Below the pieces are notes generated by a model. The model was not told the origin of the DNA. It saw only the letters and a list, made by a program, of their open reading frames with translations, and did not search any database. The position numbers were made by a program, and so were the translations under genes. Source: DAITBA01 sp036824005 (GTDB lineage: Bacteria; Pseudomonadota; Gammaproteobacteria; Burkholderiales; Rhodocyclaceae). From it: a stretch of 64,000 nt of DNA. The DNA lies in NCBI GenBank assembly GCA_036824005.1, contig DAITBA010000014.1, forward strand, positions 62,001-126,000, read 5' to 3'. Shown piece by piece: positions 33,382-40,753 of this stretch. Numbering within the stretch: position 1 is the first letter of the stretch; each line of letters opens with the position of its first letter.

Positions 33382-35367
33382 TCATTCATGCTTGAGTTTG
33401 CGCAGCCGCTTTTCTTCCATCGCCGAGAGCACGCGCACGCAGGGTAAATAGCCTTCATGCACGATGCCGTGCAATTCGACGCGTTTCTGGGAACGCAGGA
33501 GCGTCACTAGGTACTGAATGACGTCGGCCGTGATGAGCTGTCCGGGCACGAGGACGGGGATCCCCGGCGGATAGGGGGTGATCTGGTCAGCCGAGACGCG
33601 GCCATCGAGGCGCGAATTGACTTGGTCGCTCTCGTCCACCAGAGGCACCAGCTCGCCGCCGCAGTAGTAGGCGTCCCGGGGAAGGAAACGCAGCTCCGTA
33701 AACCCGGGGATTTCCGGCGCCCGGTAAAGCCGCCGCGGCGCATGCTTGTCCAGCGCGATGCGCATCAGCGCGTCGTAGAGCCGCGAGCACTTGCTGCGCG
33801 TGGTGCCGATGGTGAGCAACAGCGTCAGCGTGTTGAAGGTGGACTTCTCGACTTGAATGTTGAAACGCTCGAACAGTTCCCGCTGCAAGTCCTCGACCGT
33901 CAGTCCGCAGGAGGAGATATCCACCGTCACCTTCGTCGGATCGAGCTGGATGCCGTCGTTGCGCACCTCCTCCGGTAACAGATCCTCCAGCGCCAGCACG
34001 CGGAACACGCCGGTCGAGTTGATCTGCTGGCGCAGTTCGTGGGCGAGCTGCAGCGTCCGCGCCAGGAGTTTATAGCCCTCCATCACCGCCTGCCGTCGTG
34101 CCACGTCCAGACTCGCGATCATGGCGTACTGCGGGCTGGTGGACGTGTGCATGTTGAAGTTCTCGCGGAACAGGTGCGCGTTGAACGTCGGGTCATTCAC
34201 ATGAATCATCGACGCCTGCGAGAACGCCGACAGGACCTTGTGCGTGCTCTGCGTCGCGTAATCGGCACCGGCTTCCAGCGCCGTGGGCCGAAACGCCGGA
34301 TGGAAGCGGGCGAAGCCGTACCATGCCTCGTCGATGATCACCTTGATGCCGCGGCGGTGAGCCGCCTCGATGATCGGTGGCAGGTCGTAGCGCAAGCCGT
34401 CGTAGGTGCAGGACGTCAGGATCAGCGCCTCGGCATCGGCATGCTCGTCGAAGGCCTCGAACAGCCTTGCCTTGGGCACCGGACCATAGACGCCGTACTT
34501 GCGATTCAGGGCCGAATCGAGGTAGATCGGATGGGCACCGGAGAGCACGACTCCGTGATGCACCGATTTGTGGCAGTTGCGGTCCAGCAGCAGCTTCTCG
34601 CCCGGCGCCAGCAAGGTCTGGAAGATCACCTTGTTAGCGGTGGACGTGCCGTTGGTGGCGAAAAACGTGCGTCGCGCGCCGAAGGCATCCGCCGCCATCT
34701 GCTGCGCCTGAGCGATCACGCCGACGGGATCCATGAGGGAATCGAGCATGGGCACCGACACCGACAAGTCGGCGTCGAAGATGTGCTCGCCCATGAATTC
34801 GTAGAAGTCGTTGATCCACGGACTGCCGCGCAGGCTGTCGCCGCTGGAATGGCCCGGGGTGTGCCAGGCGTCCTTGGCCATGAGCACGTAACTCTTGAGC
34901 TGATCGTAGAAAGGGGTGCGCGCCTTTTCCTGGATCTGGGCGTTCACGATGCGATAGATGCCGCGGTAGTCGCGCTCCTCGCGGTAGAAGTATCCGTCCA
35001 CTGCCTCGGTGAACAGGGCATCGACGATCTCGTCCTCCTGCTCCTGAGCGATCAGGACGTAGACGTTCAGCTCCGGGCGTAGGCGCGTGATCGCCTGTAC
35101 CAGCTCCAGGGCGGACATCTGCTTCAGATGCTTGGCATGGCGGCTGCCGTTCTTGAGCGAGTAGAGCGAGTCGTCGACGATCACGGCCTGGATGTCGCCG
35201 TCCTCCTCGATCGCGGTGAGCGCCTCGCGTGCCGTCGTCACGCCGCCGAAGGAAATGCCGTTCGGGTTGTCCATGGAGCGTGCGGCAGCGTTCAGACCGC
35301 GCGTCAGCTCCTTCAGGACCAGGGCTTCGTCGTTGACGACCAGGATGCGGCTGGTGGGCTTCTTCAT
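33382..35367 (-). CDS. Arginine/lysine/ornithine decarboxylase, receiver-like N terminus
   Basis: This 661-residue PLP enzyme has an N-terminal receiver-like wing domain (RILVVNDEALVLKEL, VIVDDSLY; about 1-125), the aspartate-aminotransferase-fold major domain with the PLP Lys in ATQSTHKVLSAFSQ, and a C-terminal domain ending near ISPYPPGIP-like ITPYPPGIPVLVPGQ. It makes a diamine or agmatine by decarboxylating a basic amino acid. It is shorter than enterobacterial CadA or AdiA. The substrate cannot be assigned. The nearby arginine operon is suggestive only. The ATG at 35367 is preferred to an open extension to 35406. Confidence 0.88.
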   Translation of the reverse strand: MKKPTSRILVVNDEALVLKELTRGLNAAARSMDNPNGISFGGVTTAREALTAIEEDGDIQAVIVDDSLYSLKNGSRHAKHLKQMSALELVQAITRLRPELNVYVLIAQEQEDEIVDALFTEAVDGYFYREERDYRGIYRIVNAQIQEKARTPFYDQLKSYVLMAKDAWHTPGHSSGDSLRGSPWINDFYEFMGEHIFDADLSVSVPMLDSLMDPVGVIAQAQQMAADAFGARRTFFATNGTSTANKVIFQTLLAPGEKLLLDRNCHKSVHHGVVLSGAHPIYLDSALNRKYGVYGPVPKARLFEAFDEHADAEALILTSCTYDGLRYDLPPIIEAAHRRGIKVIIDEAWYGFARFHPAFRPTALEAGADYATQSTHKVLSAFSQASMIHVNDPTFNAHLFRENFNMHTSTSPQYAMIASLDVARRQAVMEGYKLLARTLQLAHELRQQINSTGVFRVLALEDLLPEEVRNDGIQLDPTKVTVDISSCGLTVEDLQRELFERFNIQVEKSTFNTLTLLLTIGTTRSKCSRLYDALMRIALDKHAPRRLYRAPEIPGFTELRFLPRDAYYCGGELVPLVDESDQVNSRLDGRVSADQITPYPPGIPVLVPGQLITADVIQYLVTLLRSQKRVELHGIVHEGYLPCVRVLSAMEEKRLRKLKHE

Positions 35368-35483
35368 TGCGCAGCGGGCGCGTCGCCGACACCCCCTACC
35401 ATGCACGAGGGGCGAGTCGCAGCCGCACTTCGGTCAGCCTGATACAACAGGAAAGACATCGAGGACAGGCCGGGCCCTGGCAG

Positions 35484-35507
35484 AAAAGGCGGGCCGGAGA
35501 GCCCGCC
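35484..35507 (-). terminator. Intrinsic terminator of rpsT
   Basis: On the minus strand the stem GGCGGGC-N6-GCCCGCC is followed by TTTTC. It lies 10-35 bases after the rpsT stop codon and upstream of the decarboxylase gene. Confidence 0.85.
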
Positions 35508-35517
35508 GGCGGGGGAC

Positions 35518-35778
35518 TTACAATGCCTTGATGGCTGCGGCAAGACGGCTCTTGTGCCGCGCCGCCTTGTTCTTGTGGATGATGTTCTTGTCCGCAATGC
35601 GGTCGATGGCACTGACCGACTCACTATAGACCGCTTGTGCGGCCACCTTGTCGCCGGCAGCGATGGCCTTCTTGACGCGCTTGATCGCCGTGCGCAGCTC
35701 CGAGCGCTGGCTGAAATTGTGGGCGCGGCGCTTGGTCGCCTGGCGCGCACGTTTGCGAGCTTGTGCCGTGTTGGCCAT
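35518..35778 (-). CDS. rpsT: 30S ribosomal protein S20
   Basis: This 86-residue basic helical protein begins MANTAQARKRARQATKRRAH, the classic S20 start after the initiator. It binds 16S rRNA early in 30S assembly. It is divergent from murJ with a 124-base spacer, a common betaproteobacterial arrangement, and is followed by an intrinsic terminator. Confidence 0.98.
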   Translation of the reverse strand: MANTAQARKRARQATKRRAHNFSQRSELRTAIKRVKKAIAAGDKVAAQAVYSESVSAIDRIADKNIIHKNKAARHKSRLAAAIKAL

Positions 35779-35902
35779 AGGTCCGGTTTGTCAGGGGGCG
35801 AAAAGCCGCGCAGTATAGGGAATTTCCGCTTTCCTTGCAAGCGTCTGCGACTGGCGCCAGCGGGGCGAAGCCGATAACATTCGCCTTTTTTCGCGCGCCG
35901 GC

Positions 35903-37441
35903 ATGAACCTGCTCAGAGCCCTTGCCACCGTCAGCAGCATGACGTTGCTGTCACGCATCCTGGGCTTCGTTCGCGATTTCGTCATCGCCCGTGCGTTCGG
36001 CGCCGGTATGGCAACCGACGCATTCTTCGTCGCCTTCCGCCTGCCGAACCTGCTGCGGCGCATGTTCGCCGAGGGCGCGTTCTCCCAGGCGTTCGTGCCC
36101 ATCCTGGCCGAATACAAGAACCGGCGCGGCGAAGACGAGACTCGCCGGCTCGTCAACCACGTTGCGACCTTGCTCACTCTGGCATTGTTCGTCGTCACCC
36201 TGCTCGGCATCGCCGTCACGCCCCTGCTGATTTACGTCTCGGCACCGGGATTCGCGGCCGAGCCGGCAAAGTTCGATCTCACCGTCGAGCTCACGCGCAT
36301 CACCTTCCCTTACATCCTGTTCATCTCGCTGGTGTCACTGGCCGGCGGAGTACTCAACACCTGGAGCCGCTTCGCGATTCCGGCCTTCACGCCGGTGCTG
36401 CTCAATCTCAGCTTCATCGCCATGGCGCTGTTTGCAGCGCCCTATTTCGATCCGCCGGTGCTGGCGCTGGCCTGGGCGGTGTTCCTCGGGGGAATACTGC
36501 AATTGGCATTCCAACTGCCTCATCTGGCGCGAATCGGCATGCTGCCGCGCTTTGCATTCACGCTTCAGGATCCGGGCGTCAACCGCATCCTGAAACTCAT
36601 GCTGCCGGCGATGCTGGGGGTGTCCGTGAGCCAGATCAGCCTGCTCATCAATACCATATTCGCCTCGTTCCTGCCGGACGGCAGCGTGTCGTGGCTCTAT
36701 TATGCCGATCGACTGATGGAATTCCCGTCCGGGCTGCTCGGCGTTGCCTTGGGTACCATCCTGCTGCCCAGCCTGTCGAAGTACCACGCCGACGCCAACA
36801 GCACCGAGTTCAGCGCACTGCTCGACTGGGGTTTGCGCCTGACGCTGCTGCTGACACTGCCGGCGGCGTTGGCGCTGGGCATCCTTGCCGTGCCCTTGAT
36901 CGCGACGCTGTTCTACCACGGCGCCTTCGCGGTGCGCGATGTGATGCAGACGCGCCTTGCCCTGGTCGCCTACAGCGTCGGGCTGACCGGACTCATCCTT
37001 GTCAAGGTACTCGCACCGGGCTATTACGCACGCCAGGATATTCGCACGCCGGTCAGGTTCGGCCTGATCACACTGGCGCTGACGCAGATCATGAACCTCG
37101 CGTTCATCGTGCCCCTCAAGCACGCCGGGCTGGCGCTGGCCATCGGTCTGGCCTCGTGCATCAATGCCGGACTTCTTTACCGCGGACTGCGCAAGCGCGA
37201 CATCTACTCGCCGCAGCCAGGCTGGCAACGCTTCGCCGCAAAGCTGTGCGTCGCCCTGCTGACCATGGCGCTCGCGCTGTGGTTCGGGATGGGGGCCGAA
37301 TCGTTCTGGCTCGAAAGCGATGGCATCGAGCGCGTCGGGCGCCTTGCGTTGGTCGTGGCGCTGGGCGCGGGTGCGTATTTCGGTTGTCTTGCGCTGCTCG
37401 GCTTTCGCGTCGGCGATTTTAGACGCCGCAGCGCCACGTGA
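35903..37441 (+). CDS. murJ: Lipid II flippase MurJ
   Basis: This 512-residue MOP-superfamily membrane protein has about 14 transmembrane segments. The N-terminal SRILGFVRDFVIARAFGAG and ATDAFFVAFRLPNLLRRMFA blocks are diagnostic of MurJ (MviN), and charged residues in the central cavity segments (EFPSGLLGVALGTILLPSLS) are retained. It moves lipid II across the inner membrane for peptidoglycan synthesis. The gene is divergent from rpsT and precedes a PEBP-family gene after 108 bases. Confidence 0.97.
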   Translation: MNLLRALATVSSMTLLSRILGFVRDFVIARAFGAGMATDAFFVAFRLPNLLRRMFAEGAFSQAFVPILAEYKNRRGEDETRRLVNHVATLLTLALFVVTLLGIAVTPLLIYVSAPGFAAEPAKFDLTVELTRITFPYILFISLVSLAGGVLNTWSRFAIPAFTPVLLNLSFIAMALFAAPYFDPPVLALAWAVFLGGILQLAFQLPHLARIGMLPRFAFTLQDPGVNRILKLMLPAMLGVSVSQISLLINTIFASFLPDGSVSWLYYADRLMEFPSGLLGVALGTILLPSLSKYHADANSTEFSALLDWGLRLTLLLTLPAALALGILAVPLIATLFYHGAFAVRDVMQTRLALVAYSVGLTGLILVKVLAPGYYARQDIRTPVRFGLITLALTQIMNLAFIVPLKHAGLALAIGLASCINAGLLYRGLRKRDIYSPQPGWQRFAAKLCVALLTMALALWFGMGAESFWLESDGIERVGRLALVVALGAGAYFGCLALLGFRVGDFRRRSAT

Positions 37442-37549
37442 GCGCCGCCGGTCGCGGACTGATGGCAGCGCTGCGAGTAGAATGACAGAAACGCACCGGC
37501 CGCGGCGCCCGTCCCGTACCGGTTTCAATACATCATCGGGAGGACTGCC

Positions 37550-38179
37550 ATGAAACTCACCAGCACCAGCTTTGCCGACGGCGCCAAGATTTCCGGCACC
37601 TATGCCTTTTGCATTGCGAACGATCCGGGTCACGTCGCCCTGTCGAGCAACCGCAATCCGCAGCTCGCCTGGAGCGACCTGCCGCCGGGAACGAAGTCGC
37701 TGGCCCTGATCTGCCACGATCCGGATGTCCCCAGCCGCGGCGATGATGTGAACAAGGAAGGGCGCACTGTGCCGGCGTCGTTGCCGCGGGTGGATTTTTT
37801 CCACTGGGTGCTGGTGGACCTAGCCCCCGAACCGGCCGAAATCGCCGCTGGCGAATTCTCGGAAAAGGTCACTGCCCACGGCAAATCCGGCCCGACGGCG
37901 CCGCGCAGCACGCGCCAGGGCATCAACGACTACACCGGCTGGTTCGCATCGGACAAGGACATGAGCGGCGACTACTACGGCTACGACGGTCCCTGCCCGC
38001 CCTGGAACGACGAAATCCCGCACCGCTACGTGTTCACGCTCTATGCGCTCGACATCGCGCGTGTACCCGTCGAGGGCCGGTTCACCGGCCAGCAGGTGCG
38101 CGAAGCGATCAAGGGCCACATCCTGGCCGAGGCGGCCCTCACGGGCGTCTACACGCTTAACCCGGCGATCAAGTTGTAG
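37550..38179 (+). CDS. YbhB/YbcL-family PEBP protein
   Basis: This 209-residue protein belongs to the phosphatidylethanolamine-binding/Raf-kinase-inhibitor-like family: CHDPDVPSRGDD, DFFHWVLVDL and GYDGPCPPWNDEIPHRYVF form the conserved anion-binding pocket. No signal peptide is present. Bacterial members have no settled function. The ATG follows GGGAGG at a suitable distance. The gene is convergent with the gamma-glutamyltranspeptidase gene, with only 16 bases between them. Confidence 0.92.
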   Translation: MKLTSTSFADGAKISGTYAFCIANDPGHVALSSNRNPQLAWSDLPPGTKSLALICHDPDVPSRGDDVNKEGRTVPASLPRVDFFHWVLVDLAPEPAEIAAGEFSEKVTAHGKSGPTAPRSTRQGINDYTGWFASDKDMSGDYYGYDGPCPPWNDEIPHRYVFTLYALDIARVPVEGRFTGQQVREAIKGHILAEAALTGVYTLNPAIKL

Positions 38180-38195
38180 GCGACGCTGAAGGGAG

Positions 38196-39959
38196 TCAGT
38201 CGCCGCCGGCGCTGCCTTCCCGGCGCGGATCCGCCGCGCCTACCCACCCCGTGGGCGCGCGCTGCAGGACGTGCAGTCCGCTGGTCATGTCCTGCGCCTT
38301 GACCTCGTGGCCCATGGCCTCGAGCGTTGCGCGCAGTGCCTCGGCGGCGCTACCTTCTTCGATCTCCGTCGGCCCGTTGCGGCTGCCGAAGTGCGGCAGG
38401 GCCACGGCCACCTCCGGCGACAGTTGCCAGTCGATCAGCGCAACGAGTGTCTTCGCCACGTAGTTGATGATCTGACTGCCGCCGGGCGAGCCGAGCACGA
38501 GCACGACCCTGCCCGCAGCGTCGAAAACGATCATCGGTGCCATCGAGCTGCGCGGGCGCTTGCCCGGCTCGATGCGGTTGGCGACCGGCTCGCCCTGCTG
38601 CGTCGGCGCGAACGAGAAATCGGTCATCTCGTTGTTGAGCAGGAACCCATGCACCATGACGCGGCTGCCGAATCCGCTCTCGATGGTGGTGGTCATCGCC
38701 GCCGCATTGCCGTAGCGATCCACAATGGAGAGATGGCTCGTGGCCGGCAGTTCGCTGGTAATGTCATCGGCGCGTCGTGCAGCGTTCGCCGGCAGTGCGC
38801 GCGGCACGCCGGCGTTCGCCCGGCCCATGCTCTGATGATGACGGATCAATGACGCGCGACCGGTCAGGTAGTGGCGCTCGAGCAGCCCGCGCAGCGGCAC
38901 ATCGACGAAATCCGGGTCGGCCACGTAGCGGTTGCGGTCGGCGTAGGCAAGCCGGCCGGCCTCGGCGAACAGATGTGCAGCGAAGGCGGAATCAGGCCGG
39001 ATCTGACCCAGTTCGAAACGCTCCAGCATACCCAGCATGGCGAGCACCGTACTCGTCCCCGAACTTGGCGGTGGCATGCCGCACAGCCGATAGCCGCGGT
39101 AGCGGGCGCACAGCGGCGCGCGCGCCTTCGGGGTGTAGCCGGCGAGGTCGGCCTCGGTCAACATGCCGGGGTTCGTCGGATGTCCGCGTACGGCGGCGAC
39201 GATGTCTCGCGCAATGCTGCCGCCATAGAAGGCATCAGCGCCCTCGGCGGCGATGCGCCTGAGGGTCGCGGCGAACTGCGGGTTCTTGAGCCGATAGCCA
39301 GCCGGACGCGGCGCGCCGTCGGCGTCATAAAAATACGCGCGCGCGGATGCCTGCTGCGAGAGGTGTTTTTCCGCCGCCAACGCAGCATGCAACCGCGGCG
39401 AAACCAGGAACCCCTGCTCCGCCAGACGAATCGCCGGCTCGAAAAGCATCGCCCACGGCAGCCGGCCGTGGCGCCGGTGTGCCAACTCAAGCATGCGCAG
39501 GGTTCCCGGAACGCCGACGGATTTGCCGCCGACGACAGCGTCCAGAAAGGGAATCGGAACCCCAGAAGAATCCACGAACATGTCCGGGGACGATGCGGCG
39601 GGCGCGGTCTCGCGGCCGTCGTAGGCATGCAACCGCCGTCGCGCCACGTCGTGAAAGAGAAGAAATGCGCCGCCGCCGATGCCCGACGATTGGGGTTCCA
39701 CAAGATTAAGCACCATCTGGGCGGCAATGGCGGCGTCCACGGCCGTCCCGCCGCGGCGCAGGATAGCCACGGCAGCGTGGGTCGCCTGGTCGTGGGCCGT
39801 GACGGCGGCGTAATGGCGCGCCTGCACCGCCGGCTTGGCCTGGAAGCCGCTCGCCCCTTCCGGCGCCGGCTCCTGCGCGTAGGCCGGCGCGAAGCCGAGC
39901 AGCAACACGCATCCCACTGCCCGCGCAAACCGGCGAACGGCTGTTTTTCGTCGTCGCAT
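38196..39959 (-). CDS. ggt: Gamma-glutamyltranspeptidase
   Basis: This 587-residue periplasmic enzyme has a signal peptide (about 1-27, ending AYA) and self-cleaves at Thr407 (ATSHLSIVD) to give large and small subunits. The oxyanion-loop SPGGSQIINYV block (GSPGGSQ) and the MVLNLVEPQSSGIGGGAFLL substrate region are present. It hydrolyses glutathione and transfers its glutamyl group. The residue after the nucleophile is Ser where many homologues have Thr. The start at 39959 gives a clean signal peptide; the longer frame from 40094 does not. Confidence 0.95.
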   Translation of the reverse strand: MRRRKTAVRRFARAVGCVLLLGFAPAYAQEPAPEGASGFQAKPAVQARHYAAVTAHDQATHAAVAILRRGGTAVDAAIAAQMVLNLVEPQSSGIGGGAFLLFHDVARRRLHAYDGRETAPAASSPDMFVDSSGVPIPFLDAVVGGKSVGVPGTLRMLELAHRRHGRLPWAMLFEPAIRLAEQGFLVSPRLHAALAAEKHLSQQASARAYFYDADGAPRPAGYRLKNPQFAATLRRIAAEGADAFYGGSIARDIVAAVRGHPTNPGMLTEADLAGYTPKARAPLCARYRGYRLCGMPPPSSGTSTVLAMLGMLERFELGQIRPDSAFAAHLFAEAGRLAYADRNRYVADPDFVDVPLRGLLERHYLTGRASLIRHHQSMGRANAGVPRALPANAARRADDITSELPATSHLSIVDRYGNAAAMTTTIESGFGSRVMVHGFLLNNEMTDFSFAPTQQGEPVANRIEPGKRPRSSMAPMIVFDAAGRVVLVLGSPGGSQIINYVAKTLVALIDWQLSPEVAVALPHFGSRNGPTEIEEGSAAEALRATLEAMGHEVKAQDMTSGLHVLQRAPTGWVGAADPRREGSAGGD

Positions 39960-40183
39960 CGCTATCCCAGCGTGAATTCGGCAGGCGCTGCATGCGCGCC
40001 AGGTTGCTGCTGCAGGAACCGGCGCTTCCTGGCCTGCACCTAGGACTAATTCTCCGTCCGACAGCAGCGGACATTGCCCGAGGGGAAGTCGCACTTCAGG
40101 CGGCCTGACGCCGCGTCGATAAGGTTGGTAGAAGCGGAAGGATACTGCGGTCTGGCTTTTTCATGCAGTAGTCGGGCGGAACG

Positions 40184-40681
40184 ATGGCCTCGTCACTGTG
40201 TGCGGAAGCTCCCCGAGGGCGCGCCTTGCCGCCTCCCCTGGAGGTCGAGATGGAAGAGCTATACGCAGTCCTGATGTCGTGGGCGATCACCCTTACCGGA
40301 TACCAGGTGCCGACCCAGCCGCCGGAAGTGGTCACGGTGCCTTCCAGCTACCTCGTCCAGGCCGCCTGCGGCGGCGAACAATGCAAAGTTCTCGCCTGGT
40401 TCCCGCCCGGCCGGCGCATCTATCTCGACGAACGCCTCGACCCCAAGGACAACCTGTTCGCCAGTTCCGTGGTCGTGCATGAGATGGTGCACTATCTGCA
40501 ACAGGAGTCGGGCAAGTTCGGCGACGCCCGCTCCTGCGAGAACGCTCTCGCGATGGAGCGGGAAGCCTACGCCGCCCAGCGCGAATTTCTGCTTCGCTAT
40601 GGCGTGTATCGACCGGTCGGTGCCAGCATGCACATGGTCGGCTGCGAGCTTGCAGCGCAGGGGCCCGACACGCCGCGGTAG
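40184..40681 (+). CDS. HExxH-containing protein (possible metalloprotease)
   Basis: This 165-residue protein contains VVHEMVHYLQQ (H99, E100, H103) and a downstream EREAYAAQREF segment that could supply a third Glu ligand, so it looks like a gluzincin-type zinc protease core. Several Cys residues (about 62, 67, 118, 154) could form disulfides, suggesting an extracytoplasmic location, yet no convincing signal peptide is encoded in this frame. The upstream frame is blocked by a stop at 40169. A frameshifted or missing signal sequence is possible. It shares a bidirectional terminator with the H+-PPase gene. Confidence 0.65.
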   Translation: MASSLCAEAPRGRALPPPLEVEMEELYAVLMSWAITLTGYQVPTQPPEVVTVPSSYLVQAACGGEQCKVLAWFPPGRRIYLDERLDPKDNLFASSVVVHEMVHYLQQESGKFGDARSCENALAMEREAYAAQREFLLRYGVYRPVGASMHMVGCELAAQGPDTPR

Positions 40682-40701
40682 CGCTTGTAGACGGTCAAAA
40701 C

Positions 40702-40735
40702 AAAAAAGGCAGTGCCCGCGGGCACTGCCTTTTTC
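40702..40735. terminator. Bidirectional intrinsic terminator
   Basis: The perfect hairpin GGCAGTGCCC-GC-GGGCACTGCC is flanked by A residues on one side and T residues on the other. It serves the convergent HExxH-protein and H+-PPase genes. Confidence 0.93.
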
Positions 40736-40753
40736 ATTGCCGGTTGCGCCGAG

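Noticed and set aside
36335..37804. Minus-strand ORF (489 codons) opposite murJ
   Set aside because: It is biased in Gln, Arg and His with no domain, and murJ on the other strand is unambiguous.
38196..40094. Longer gamma-glutamyltranspeptidase starting at 40094
   Set aside because: The 45 extra residues lack signal-peptide character, whereas the ATG at 39959 gives a good signal peptide directly before the mature domain.
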